Shown here piece by piece: positions 34,598-43,164 of a DNA stretch of 64,000 nt. The DNA is from ZLKRG08 sp964654815. Its GTDB lineage: Bacteria > Actinomycetota > Actinomycetes > Nanopelagicales > Nanopelagicaceae. The notes under the pieces were generated by a model. It was given only the letters and a program-made list of their open reading frames with translations. It did no database searches and was not told where the DNA came from. Every line of letters begins with the position of its first letter. Within the stretch, counting starts at the first letter, position 1. The stretch lies in the NCBI GenBank assembly GCA_964654815.1, contig CAZZLH010000002.1, positions 1-64,000 on the forward strand, written 5' to 3'. The position numbers and the translations under genes were made by a program.

Positions 34598-35680
34598 ATG
34601 GCATCAGTAACATTCGAATCAGCATCTCGAATCTATCCCGGCAATCCAGTTCCTGCTGTAGATAAATTAGATCTAGTTATTAACGATGGTGAGTTTCTGG
34701 TTTTAGTTGGACCATCAGGTTGCGGAAAATCCACCTCGCTTCGTATGTTGGCAGGTCTAGAAGAGATTGATACCGGTCGTATTTTGATTGGTGATAGAGA
34801 TGTAACAAATATCGCACCAAAGGATCGCGATATCGCGATGGTATTCCAGTCATATGCGCTCTATCCGCACATGACCGTGGCCGAGAACATGGGATTTGCC
34901 TTGAAGATCGCAGGTGTAGCAAAAGAAGAACGCGATCGCCGCGTATTAGAGGCCGCTAAATTATTGGATTTGGAGCCATACCTAGATCGCAAACCTAAAG
35001 CGCTTTCTGGTGGCCAACGTCAGCGCGTTGCGATGGGTCGTGCAATTGTTCGCGAACCGCAAGTCTTCTTGATGGATGAGCCGCTATCTAACCTTGATGC
35101 CAAGTTACGTGTGGCAACTCGTACTCAGATCGCAGCGCTACAGCGACGTCTGGGCATCACCACCGTTTACGTTACTCACGACCAAGTAGAAGCTATGACC
35201 ATGGGTGATCGAGTTGCGGTGCTCAAAGATGGTTTATTACAACAGGTAGATAGCCCACGTAATCTTTACGATAAGCCAGGTAATGCATTCGTTGCTGGAT
35301 TTATCGGCTCACCTGCCATGAATTTGCTTGAAGTTCCGGTAGTAGATGGAAAAGCACTAGTTGGCCATTTGGAGATTCCAGTTCCGGCATCGGCTGGAAA
35401 TTCAGTGATTGTTGGAGTTCGTCCAGAGGGATGGGAGCCAGCATCTGAGGGCTTTGAGGTAAATGTCGAAGTGGTTGAGGAGCTTGGCTCTGATGCCTTC
35501 GTCTACGGCAAGCCTGCAGATAGCAAAGTTAAGTTTGCCAATGCCTCTGATGAAGGTGCGACGGTGATTGTTCGTTGGGATCCTAAGAATCCGCCTAAGT
35601 CTGGGGATCAGATCAAAGTCAAAGCCAACCCAGCGGCGATACATCTCTTCCATACTCAGACTGGACTTCGTCTGAATTAA
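34598..35680 (+). CDS. msmK: MsmK/UgpC-type sugar ABC transporter ATPase
   Basis: 360 residues. The ABC domain has Walker A GPSGCGKST, Q-loop FQSYALYPHMT, signature LSGGQRQR and Walker B VFLMDEPLSNLDAKLR. The C-terminal regulatory domain (from about residue 235) is of the MalK/TOBE type (VGVRPEG). It powers carbohydrate importers. There is no permease or binding protein beside it, so it probably serves several sugar transporters encoded elsewhere, as MsmK and MsiK do in other Gram-positive bacteria. It ends in a bidirectional terminator shared with icd. Confidence 0.93.
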   Translation: MASVTFESASRIYPGNPVPAVDKLDLVINDGEFLVLVGPSGCGKSTSLRMLAGLEEIDTGRILIGDRDVTNIAPKDRDIAMVFQSYALYPHMTVAENMGFALKIAGVAKEERDRRVLEAAKLLDLEPYLDRKPKALSGGQRQRVAMGRAIVREPQVFLMDEPLSNLDAKLRVATRTQIAALQRRLGITTVYVTHDQVEAMTMGDRVAVLKDGLLQQVDSPRNLYDKPGNAFVAGFIGSPAMNLLEVPVVDGKALVGHLEIPVPASAGNSVIVGVRPEGWEPASEGFEVNVEVVEELGSDAFVYGKPADSKVKFANASDEGATVIVRWDPKNPPKSGDQIKVKANPAAIHLFHTQTGLRLN

Positions 35681-35696
35681 CTTAGTAAAACTAAAT

Positions 35697-35744
35697 AAAA
35701 AGCTCCTTCAGTTATGCGGTATCTGCAATTGAAGGAGCTTTTTT
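35697..35744. terminator. Bidirectional terminator, msmK / icd
   Basis: A stem of about 16 bp (AAAAGCTCCTTCAGTT and AATTGAAGGAGCTTTT, one G-T type mismatch) with a loop of about 14 bases. It has A-runs on one side and T-runs on the other, so it can end transcription from both convergent genes. Confidence 0.92.
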
Positions 35745-35750
35745 ACTGCA

Positions 35751-36968
35751 CTACTTCTGCATAGCTTTCTTTAGATTCTCATTGATAGCATCTAAAAATT
35801 GCTGGGTGGTAAGCCATGGTGAATCCGCGCTAATCAATAGCGCCAGATCCTTAGTCATCTTGCCTGATTCAACGGTCTGGATACACACCTGCTCTAATTT
35901 TTGGGCAAACTCCGCAAGTTGTGGGTTGTTATCTAATTTAGCGCGATGCGCCAAACCTCGAGTCCAAGCAAAGATGGATGCAATTGGGTTGGTGGAGGTA
36001 GCTTTACCGGCTTGATGATCTCGGTAATGGCGAGTGACCGTGCCATGTGCTGCCTCAGATTCAACAGTCTTTCCATCCGGTGTCATCAGAACTGAGGTCA
36101 TCAAACCTAGAGAGCCATAACCTTGTGCGACCGTGTCAGACTGAACATCGCCATCGTAATTCTTGCACGCCCAGACATAACCTCCCTCCCAGCGAAGCGA
36201 GGTTGCGACCATGTCATCAATTAATCGATGATCATATTCAATTCCGGCCGCGGCAAACTTCTCCTTGAATTCACTCTCAAAAACTTCTGCGAAGATATCT
36301 TTGAAACGGCCATCGTAGGCCTTCAAGATGGTGTTCTTTGTCGATAGATAAACTGGGAATTTACGGGCGAGGCCATAATTCATCGAGGCGCGGGCAAAAT
36401 CCCTGATTGAATCATCCAAGTTGTACATCGCCATCGCCACACCGCTACTTGGGAAATCAAATACATTGAATTCCATGGGCTGTGAGCCGTCGGCTGGCGT
36501 AAATGTGACAGTCAATTTTCCAGGGCCAGGAACTTTGAAATCCGTGGCCCGATATTGATCGCCAAATGCATGGCGGCCAATCACAATTGGTTTGGTCCAA
36601 TGAGGTACCAATCGAGGCACATTAGAGATGATGATTGGTTCACGGAAAATCACACCACCCAAAATATTTCGGATTGTGCCATTGGGTGATTTCCACATCT
36701 GCTTTAGATTGAATTCTTTAACGCGAGCTTCGTCTGGAGTGATGGTTGCGCACTTAACCCCTACGCCATGCTTCTTAATAGCATTTGCCGAATCAATCGT
36801 GACCTGGTCGCCAGTTGCATCACGATGTTCGATGCCTAAATCGTAATACTCAAGATTTATATCCAAATAAGGCAAAATCAAGGAATCTTTGATGAATTGC
36901 CAGATGATGCGGGTCATTTCATCGCCATCTAATTCGACGACGGTACCGGTTACTTTGATTTTAGTCAT
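35751..36968 (-). CDS. icd: NADP-dependent isocitrate dehydrogenase (dimeric eukaryote-like type)
   Basis: 405 residues. Converts isocitrate to 2-oxoglutarate and CO2. It opens with GTVVELDGDEMTRIIW, typical of the subgroup shared with eukaryotic NADP-IDH; other motifs are KSPNGTIRNILGGVIFREPI and ESEAAHGTVTRHYR. The length fits this homodimeric type and not the 740-residue monomeric IDH of many actinobacteria. It starts 4 bp after mdh, so both TCA enzymes are on one transcript. Confidence 0.94.
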   Translation of the reverse strand: MTKIKVTGTVVELDGDEMTRIIWQFIKDSLILPYLDINLEYYDLGIEHRDATGDQVTIDSANAIKKHGVGVKCATITPDEARVKEFNLKQMWKSPNGTIRNILGGVIFREPIIISNVPRLVPHWTKPIVIGRHAFGDQYRATDFKVPGPGKLTVTFTPADGSQPMEFNVFDFPSSGVAMAMYNLDDSIRDFARASMNYGLARKFPVYLSTKNTILKAYDGRFKDIFAEVFESEFKEKFAAAGIEYDHRLIDDMVATSLRWEGGYVWACKNYDGDVQSDTVAQGYGSLGLMTSVLMTPDGKTVESEAAHGTVTRHYRDHQAGKATSTNPIASIFAWTRGLAHRAKLDNNPQLAEFAQKLEQVCIQTVESGKMTKDLALLISADSPWLTTQQFLDAINENLKKAMQK

Positions 36969-36972
36969 TTAA

Positions 36973-37947
36973 TTACATGTCCTTAACGTCAGCTTGTTTT
37001 GCTCTAACCGCTTCAGCTGCTGCTTTTAGCGCCGTTAGCTCTGAATCGGTCAGTTTGGTTTCGACAACTTTTCTTACTCCACTTCGGCCAATTTCGGCCT
37101 CAACACCTAAATAGACGCCGCTAATTCCATACTCTCCATCAACCCAGGCGCAGACTGGCATTACCGCGCCTGAATCTTGAATTACCGCCTTTGCCATTCG
37201 GGCCGCGGCGGCAGATGGTGCGTAATATGCCGAACCTGTCTTAAGCAGCGCTACCACCTCTGCTCCACCATTTCGGGTGCGAACCACGAGCTCTTCAATT
37301 TCTGTTTCGGTCAGCAATTCACTAAGTGGCTTGCCATTTACTTTGCAGCGAGATGGGACGGGGACCATGGTCTCGCCATGCGATCCTAAAGTTAATGTCT
37401 CCACGCTAGCTACCGGTACATTTAATTTCTCAGCTACGAAATTAGTAAATCGAGCGGTATCCAACATGCCTGCCTGTCCCATAACGCGATGCTGTGGAAA
37501 CTTGGTAGCGATCTGAGCCAGCGCCGTCATTTCATCTAAAGGATTTGAGACCACAATGATTACTGCATTTGGAGAATGCTTGGCAATATTCTCAGCCACA
37601 CCGCGAACAATTCCGGCGTTAACTCCAATTAGATCCATTCGGCTCATGCCCGGCTTGCGCGGTAAACCTGCGGTAATCACCACTACATCGGAATTTGCTG
37701 TCGCTTCATATCCGCCACCATCTGCGGTCGTAGTCGCGCCAATAACTTTGGTTTGGAAACCTTCGATTGATCTGGACTGATTCATATCTAAAGCCAGACC
37801 TTCTGGCTTTCCTTCGAGGATGTCAGTCAAAACAACGCTCTCAAAAATGTTGTACTCCGCTAAACGCATTGCCGTGGTAGAGCCGTAAAAACCTGCGCCG
37901 ACAACCGTTACTTTTCCCGATAACTTTCCTACTGCCTGATCTGACAT
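36973..37947 (-). CDS. mdh: Malate dehydrogenase (LDH-like type)
   Basis: About 324 residues. Oxidises malate to oxaloacetate with NAD+. It shows VTVVGAGFYGSTTA (NAD site), AGLPRKPGMSR with the substrate-binding arginines that favour malate over lactate, VSNPLDEM, and the catalytic histidine in TLGSHGETMVP. I start at ATG 37947, with GGAGGA five bases upstream, and not at the TTG four codons earlier. A 24-bp near-palindrome lies 18-41 bp upstream. It heads a two-gene mdh-icd unit. Confidence 0.93.
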   Translation of the reverse strand: MSDQAVGKLSGKVTVVGAGFYGSTTAMRLAEYNIFESVVLTDILEGKPEGLALDMNQSRSIEGFQTKVIGATTTADGGGYEATANSDVVVITAGLPRKPGMSRMDLIGVNAGIVRGVAENIAKHSPNAVIIVVSNPLDEMTALAQIATKFPQHRVMGQAGMLDTARFTNFVAEKLNVPVASVETLTLGSHGETMVPVPSRCKVNGKPLSELLTETEIEELVVRTRNGGAEVVALLKTGSAYYAPSAAAARMAKAVIQDSGAVMPVCAWVDGEYGISGVYLGVEAEIGRSGVRKVVETKLTDSELTALKAAAEAVRAKQADVKDM

Positions 37948-37964
37948 TAAATCCTCCAAGAGAT

Positions 37965-37988
37965 AATTATCTCGACATCAAGATAATT
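37965..37988. promoter_or_regulatory. 24-bp near-palindrome upstream of mdh (probable operator)
   Basis: Half-sites AATTATCT and AGATAATT flank an 8-base centre that is itself partly symmetric; 20 of 24 positions fit perfect dyad symmetry. It overlaps the last bases of the DUF3017-like stop region and ends 17 bp before the mdh ATG, where a promoter would be. This is the position and size expected for a dimeric regulator. The regulator is unknown. Confidence 0.6.
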
Positions 37989-38195
37989 CTATCGCCCGTG
38001 CGGGAGGACGATTGCCACGATAATCAATGCAATCCCGATCGCGATCGGCAGATATCGCTCAACTTTACGCTCCTGTCGCAAGCCCGTCAGGGCTAAAGCC
38101 GCCCCCACCACAATCGATCCAGTTCGGACAAAACTTAAGGCGCCGAGCAATACGCCAAATGCGGCGATGATTGTGAGTGAGCGTTGAGAGATCAT
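37989..38195 (-). CDS. Small membrane protein, DUF3017-like
   Basis: 68 residues with two to three hydrophobic segments: TIIAAFGVLLGALSFV, SIVVGAALALTGL and IAIGIALIIVAIVL, separated by a basic loop (RQERKVERY). Size, layout and position between folD and mdh match the actinobacterial DUF3017 family, which has no known function. The start overlaps the folD stop as ATGA. Confidence 0.8.
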   Translation of the reverse strand: MISQRSLTIIAAFGVLLGALSFVRTGSIVVGAALALTGLRQERKVERYLPIAIGIALIIVAIVLPHGR

Positions 38196-39037
38196 TTACG
38201 GGATGCGGCATCCACTACGTTCTTAACCAACATCGCTCTCGTCAGTGGACCAACCCCACCAGGATTTGGCGAAATCCAACCTGCGACAGATGCCACATCG
38301 GGGTGCACATCTCCTTGGATGCCATTTTCATTGCGTGAGACTCCGACATCAATCACTACCGCGCCAGGTTTAACCATATCTGGTGTCAAGTAATGTCCAA
38401 CGCCGACGGCGACAACCACTATGTCAGCACGTCGAGCATGAGATGGGATATCTCGAGTGCCAGTATGCACCAAATTAATTGTGGCATTCTCTTCACGGCG
38501 ATTTAATAGCAAACTCAATGGTCGACCCACGGTCAATCCACGACCAATTATGGTGACCTCAGCTCCGTTTACTGGAATCTGGTAATGATGCAATAGCTCA
38601 GTAATTCCACGAGGCGTACATGGAAGTGTGCCATCAAAGCCAGCAGTTAGTCGACCAAGGTTCATGGGATGCAACCCATCTGCATCTTTGGCTGGATCGA
38701 TTGCCTCCAAGACCACTTGAGTATTTACTATTTTAGGTAGCGGTAATTGCACGATATAACCGGTGCACTCCGGATTATTATTCATATCTCGTACTGCAGC
38801 TAAGACATCAGCTTGGGTCGCACTCTCTGGCAGGTCAATTCGAATTGATTTAACGCCTACCTCTGAGCAATCTTTATGTTTACCACCAACATATTGTTTA
38901 GATCCTGGATCTTCGCCAACCAAAATAGTTCCAAGTCCTGGGGTAATACCTGCACTCTGTAGCTCTTTTACTCTTACTGCTAACTCATCTTTGATCTGCT
39001 TAGCAAACGCTTTGCCATCTAAAATTTGCGCCGTCAT
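38192..39037 (-). CDS. folD: Methylene-tetrahydrofolate dehydrogenase/cyclohydrolase
   Basis: 281 residues, the standard bifunctional FolD length. Interconverts 5,10-methylene-THF, methenyl-THF and 10-formyl-THF. The catalytic lysine lies in YVGGKHKDC, the YIVQLPLP and DADGLHPMN motifs are present, as are IIGRGLTVGRPLSLLL and PGGVGPLTRAML. It lies 13 bp after purH, and the 10-formyl-THF it makes is the formyl donor for both PurH and PurN encoded just upstream. Confidence 0.96.
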   Translation of the reverse strand: MTAQILDGKAFAKQIKDELAVRVKELQSAGITPGLGTILVGEDPGSKQYVGGKHKDCSEVGVKSIRIDLPESATQADVLAAVRDMNNNPECTGYIVQLPLPKIVNTQVVLEAIDPAKDADGLHPMNLGRLTAGFDGTLPCTPRGITELLHHYQIPVNGAEVTIIGRGLTVGRPLSLLLNRREENATINLVHTGTRDIPSHARRADIVVVAVGVGHYLTPDMVKPGAVVIDVGVSRNENGIQGDVHPDVASVAGWISPNPGGVGPLTRAMLVKNVVDAASRK

Positions 39038-39050
39038 ATCGCGATCCTAT

Positions 39051-40589
39051 TTAGGCGTGAGAAAAATGGCGAATTCCCGTGAAAAATAGCGGGATACCTG
39101 CGCGCTTCGCTGCGGCTATTACCTCTTCATCTCTTAGCGATCCACCAGGTGAAACCACCGCACTTACTCCTGCATCAATCAAGATCTGCAACCCATCAGC
39201 AAAGGGAAAGAAGGCATCACTTGCTGCGACTGCACCATTGGCGCGTCCTGCAGCACGATCGACCGAGAGCCTTGCTGCATCAACTCGATTTACTTGGCCC
39301 ATACCGATACCAACGGCAGCGCCAGATTTGGCGAGCAAAATGGCATTGCTCTTAACTGCGCGAACTGCCCGCCAGGCAAATTCCAAATCTGAAAGAATTT
39401 CATCACTGACGCTTCCACCAGCAACTTGTTGCCAATTCTTCGGGCTATCACCTGGCGCATCAATCAAATCTGCAGATTGCACCAACAAGCCACCAGAGAT
39501 TGATCTTGGTTCCAGTGGCCCATACTTTTTCATCTCAGTGACCAAGATCCGTAAATTAGCTTTACCTTTAAGTATCTCAAGCGCCTCAGGTTCATAATCT
39601 GGCGCGACAATTACCTCAGTAAATACTTCAGATAAAGATCTGGCCATCTCACTTGTGACTTTACGGTTTGCTGCCACTACTCCACCGAAGGCAGAGACTG
39701 GGTCACATAGATGCGCAGCTTGATATGCACTTACTATGTCTGCACCTATTGCGATACCGCATGGGTTAGCATGCTTGATGATGGCCACCGCAGGTTGAGG
39801 ATGATCTAAAGCGGCGCGCAGAGCTGCATCAGCGTCGGTGTAATTGTTAAAGCTCATCTCTTTGCCATGTAGCTGCTTAGCGCTAACAATCCCTGGGAAA
39901 TTGCTGCCGTAGATTGCACCTTGTTGATGTGGGTTCTCGCCATATCTCAAAGTAGAACGTTTTCTCCAAACTCCCGCTATCCAATCTGGGAACATGCCTT
40001 GTGATTGATTTAGCCACATTGCGATGGTTGCGTCATATTCTGCTGTGGTTCGAAAGACTTGAATTGCCAACTCTTTCCGCTCTGGCAGAGTGAAACCCCC
40101 GCTATTTAACGCGGAGATCAATTGATCGTACTGCTCCGGACTGGAGATAACTGCAACCGAGCCGTGATTTTTCGCTGCACCACGCAACATCGATGGACCA
40201 CCAATATCTATCTGTTCTATGCACTCGGCATAGTCAGCACCTGAAGCGATCGTGGCTGCAAAGGGATAGAGATTAATTATCACTAAATCGAATGTTGGTA
40301 TCTCTAACTCAGCCAATTTCGCTAGATGATCTGGATTGGTTTGGTCGGCGAGAATGCCAGAATGAATTCTGGGGTGAAGAGTCTTCACTCGCCCACCCAT
40401 AATCTCTGGAAATCCCGTGTATTCCGAGACCTCAGTGGCAGCGATACCATTTTCAATCAGATGCTTACAGGTGGACCCAGTCGAAACTATCTCTACCCCA
40501 GCGACCTGTAGCGCGCTACCGATTTCGATGAGCCGACTCTTGTCGTAGACGCTGATGAGTGCGCGTTTTATTGCCTTTCGCTCACTCAT
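39051..40589 (-). CDS. purH: AICAR transformylase/IMP cyclohydrolase
   Basis: 512 residues, full bifunctional length; carries out the last two steps to IMP. The N-terminal IMP cyclohydrolase domain shows ALISVYDKSRL, STGSTCKHL, TLHPRIHSGIL and NLYPFAAT. The C-terminal transformylase domain has LRYGENPHQQGA, NNYTDADAAL, KHANPCGIA and FPFADGL. It starts ATG at 40589; the preceding 26 bp hold a near-copy of the start region that makes a tiny upstream frame ending on the start codon. Confidence 0.96.
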   Translation of the reverse strand: MSERKAIKRALISVYDKSRLIEIGSALQVAGVEIVSTGSTCKHLIENGIAATEVSEYTGFPEIMGGRVKTLHPRIHSGILADQTNPDHLAKLAELEIPTFDLVIINLYPFAATIASGADYAECIEQIDIGGPSMLRGAAKNHGSVAVISSPEQYDQLISALNSGGFTLPERKELAIQVFRTTAEYDATIAMWLNQSQGMFPDWIAGVWRKRSTLRYGENPHQQGAIYGSNFPGIVSAKQLHGKEMSFNNYTDADAALRAALDHPQPAVAIIKHANPCGIAIGADIVSAYQAAHLCDPVSAFGGVVAANRKVTSEMARSLSEVFTEVIVAPDYEPEALEILKGKANLRILVTEMKKYGPLEPRSISGGLLVQSADLIDAPGDSPKNWQQVAGGSVSDEILSDLEFAWRAVRAVKSNAILLAKSGAAVGIGMGQVNRVDAARLSVDRAAGRANGAVAASDAFFPFADGLQILIDAGVSAVVSPGGSLRDEEVIAAAKRAGIPLFFTGIRHFSHA

Positions 40590-40617
40590 TAATCCACTCG
40601 CCCTCTCTCACTCATTA
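40581..40617 (-). repeat. Duplicated purH start region with 8-codon upstream frame
   Basis: CTCACTCATTA occurs at 40581-40591 and again at 40607-40617. On the coding strand both copies read as ATG AGT GAG. The upstream copy begins a frame encoding MSERGRVD that stops at a TAA overlapping the purH ATG as TAATG. The rest of the 77-bp purN-purH spacer shows nothing clear. Confidence 0.65.
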
Positions 40618-40666
40618 CTTACCTAACTCTTTCAACATGAGCTTTAATTTCACAGAAAGCGCGCAC

Positions 40667-41200
40667 TTAATTGCTCATTAATCGATGCAGGGTCTCAACC
40701 ACTAACTCACGCTCCACAATCTTAATCCGTTCATGCAGAATCGCTTCATCATCGGTTGCCTCAATGGCCACTTTGGCCTGGGCGATGATCGCTCCGGTAT
40801 CGACTCCCTCATCTACCCAATGGATTGTGCATCCAGTTTCGGTAGCACCAGCTGCCAAGGCATCACGGACTGCATGAGCGCCAGGAAAGTTAGGAAGTAG
40901 CGCCGGGTGCGAGTTGATCACCTTAAATTTGTTAACGAACTCTGGGTTTAGGATTCTCATGAATCCCAAGCTGACCACCAAATCTGGTACTAGTAGTTCA
41001 ACTGCGCTGATCAATTCCTGATCCCATTTCGTGCGTGGATTACTAAAGGGAATAGAGATAGCCGGGATTCCTGCTGAGACCGCTCTTTGTAGAACTGGCG
41101 CATCAGGCACATCGCTAACTACTGCAACTATCTCAAAACCGGAATCAATAACTGCTTGTGCCAAGGTTCCGCTTCCTGAAGCAAGTAAGAGCAGCCTCAT
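40667..41200 (-). CDS. purN: Phosphoribosylglycinamide formyltransferase
   Basis: 177 residues, a little shorter than the E. coli enzyme. Transfers formyl from 10-formyl-THF to GAR. It opens LLLLASGSGTLAQAV, and contains the active-site INSHPALLPNFPGAHAVRDALAAG in parts (HPALLPNFPG) and TIHWVDEGVDTGAII. The start overlaps the PerM-like gene stop as ATGA. Confidence 0.95.
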   Translation of the reverse strand: MRLLLLASGSGTLAQAVIDSGFEIVAVVSDVPDAPVLQRAVSAGIPAISIPFSNPRTKWDQELISAVELLVPDLVVSLGFMRILNPEFVNKFKVINSHPALLPNFPGAHAVRDALAAGATETGCTIHWVDEGVDTGAIIAQAKVAIEATDDEAILHERIKIVERELVVETLHRLMSN

Positions 41201-42273
41201 TTACGTCTCAAAACCGGATTCAACTTTGAATTCATCAGGGTTGGGATTAATTTAAATAGACCGATTCCAATCAAGAATTCCAAAATCAATAGCAGTGGAA
41301 ACTTCCAGAGCGATGGGCCGACTGTTCCTAATTCGTAGGTTATCAATGCGCCAGAACCTAGATACGCCATAAGAAATGCGCTGATTGAAAAGAGGGTGAT
41401 TGTCTGACGAAGCGCCAATCGTCCGCTCTCCACGCTCCAATAAGCGACCATCGCGCCTACTGCAACCACGAATAAAGAAAGGAGTAGATACATGGGATGT
41501 CGACCAGTAGGCAGCGCACCTAGGATCGGCAACGCGGGGATCTTGCCCAATTCGAAGGTCAATGGCGAGATCAATGTATCTCGGCCAACTGCAAATCCCG
41601 CACCCACAAAATATGCCAAAGTGGCAATCATGAAATTAGGTAGATAAAGGAAAGTTAGCGCCAGAAGCAGTACTCCGCCCAGCAACCCTGGTTGCAGCAC
41701 AGTAGTTAGCTGGTGGACTGTGCGCAGATTAATGATGAGTGATAACCCAAGTAATAACGCGGCCATACCTAAGAGCAAACCCCACGCCTTCAACAGATAA
41801 ATTAACGGCGCGGAGAATCTAAATTGATTTATTGCAAAGAAGGAGATTAAAAAGACAAATGGTGTGCCAAATGCAAGCGCCCAATACCAAGTTACTGATA
41901 CGTCTTTATTGGAAGCTAGCCAAGAGAGCAGTAGCAGAAAGGTTAGATAACAGGTAGCAAAGAGCCAGACTGCCATCTCGCTATTGGTCTTCTCCAAAGT
42001 TCTGCGAGCGCTACTTCCAATGCCGATTGCGGGTAAAACCATCGCCCCCAGCGGAAGGTAGGTCAACCATCCTGCCGCGCTACTTGGTGGGATGCTTAGA
42101 TTAAAGGGGATGGCATGTGAACCTAGAAGTATCCACACTGCAGCGCGAAATGGATCGGTAGTACTTGCATATGCGCTACCGGCAATTGCCCACGCAAGAA
42201 AAGTTACGATCCCTGCCGGAATTAATGTGAAGAGCAGTGATCTGACGCTTTGCGTGATTGCCGTTACAAACAC
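41197..42273 (-). CDS. PerM/DUF6350-like integral membrane protein
   Basis: 358 residues with about eight to ten membrane helices and short loops. Gene order sucC, sucD, this gene, purN, purH is the order around mycobacterial PerM (Rv0955), an integral membrane protein linked to cell division. I assign it to that family (DUF6350) mainly on size, topology and position. It starts 9 bp after sucD and overlaps purN. Confidence 0.8.
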   Translation of the reverse strand: MFVTAITQSVRSLLFTLIPAGIVTFLAWAIAGSAYASTTDPFRAAVWILLGSHAIPFNLSIPPSSAAGWLTYLPLGAMVLPAIGIGSSARRTLEKTNSEMAVWLFATCYLTFLLLLSWLASNKDVSVTWYWALAFGTPFVFLISFFAINQFRFSAPLIYLLKAWGLLLGMAALLLGLSLIINLRTVHQLTTVLQPGLLGGVLLLALTFLYLPNFMIATLAYFVGAGFAVGRDTLISPLTFELGKIPALPILGALPTGRHPMYLLLSLFVVAVGAMVAYWSVESGRLALRQTITLFSISAFLMAYLGSGALITYELGTVGPSLWKFPLLLILEFLIGIGLFKLIPTLMNSKLNPVLRRK

Positions 42274-42282
42274 GCGTAAACC

Positions 42283-43164
42283 TTATCTGCTTAAAACTTC
42301 ACGGAGCAGTTTGGCGGTTTCGCTTGGAGTTTTGCCAACCTTTACCCCCGCTGCTTCCAAGGCATCCTTCTTGGCTTGGGCAGTTCCGGAGCTGCCAGAG
42401 ACGATAGCGCCTGCATGGCCCATGGTCTTTCCCTCTGGCGCAGTAAATCCTGCAACATAACCAACTACAGGTTTGGTGACATATTCTTTGATAAAGGCCG
42501 CTGCACGCTCTTCCGCATCTCCACCAATCTCACCAATCATCACTATCGCTTTGGTGTCGGGATCATCTTGGAAGGCCTTTAAGCAATCTATATGAGTAGT
42601 TCCGATTACTGGGTCGCCACCAATTCCTACTGCAGTGGTAAAGCCAATATCTCTTAATTCATACATCAACTGATAAGTAAGAGTGCCCGATTTTGATACT
42701 AGACCGATTGGTCCAGTGCCGGTGATATCTGCGGGAATGATTCCGACATTTGATTGACCTGGACTGATCACTCCGGGGCAATTTGGGCCAATAATCTGCG
42801 TTAGACCTTTTTCGCTGGCATAGGTATAGAAATAGGCCGAGTCGTGAACTGGAATACCTTCGGTGATCACCACAACTAATGGCATCTTGGCATCAACTGC
42901 ATCAATCACTGCAGCCTTAGCAAACTTAGGCGGAACAAAGACCACAGAGACATTCGCACCTGTAGCGGCAATCGCCTCTGCTACTGAATTAAATACTGGC
43001 AATAAGGTGCCATCCATATCAACGCTCTGGCCGCCTTTACCTGGCGTGACACCACCTACGATATTTGTACCAGCTTTCAGCATGCGCTTGGTGTGCTTGG
43101 TTCCTTCAGACCCAGTCATTCCCTGGACAATTACCTTGCTCTTGGCATTGATAAAGATCGACAT
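42283..43164 (-). CDS. sucD: Succinyl-CoA ligase alpha subunit
   Basis: 293 residues. With SucC makes succinate and ATP or GTP from succinyl-CoA. The N-terminal CoA-binding domain has KVIVQGMTGSEGTKHT and GGVTPGKGGQ; the phosphorylated histidine is in MGHAGAIVSG. It starts on the sucC stop (TAATG). Confidence 0.97.
   Translation of the reverse strand: MSIFINAKSKVIVQGMTGSEGTKHTKRMLKAGTNIVGGVTPGKGGQSVDMDGTLLPVFNSVAEAIAATGANVSVVFVPPKFAKAAVIDAVDAKMPLVVVITEGIPVHDSAYFYTYASEKGLTQIIGPNCPGVISPGQSNVGIIPADITGTGPIGLVSKSGTLTYQLMYELRDIGFTTAVGIGGDPVIGTTHIDCLKAFQDDPDTKAIVMIGEIGGDAEERAAAFIKEYVTKPVVGYVAGFTAPEGKTMGHAGAIVSGSSGTAQAKKDALEAAGVKVGKTPSETAKLLREVLSR

Noticed and set aside
39079..39597. 172-codon open frame on the + strand
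   Set aside because: Antisense to purH with no recognisable domain; its composition mirrors the purH codons.
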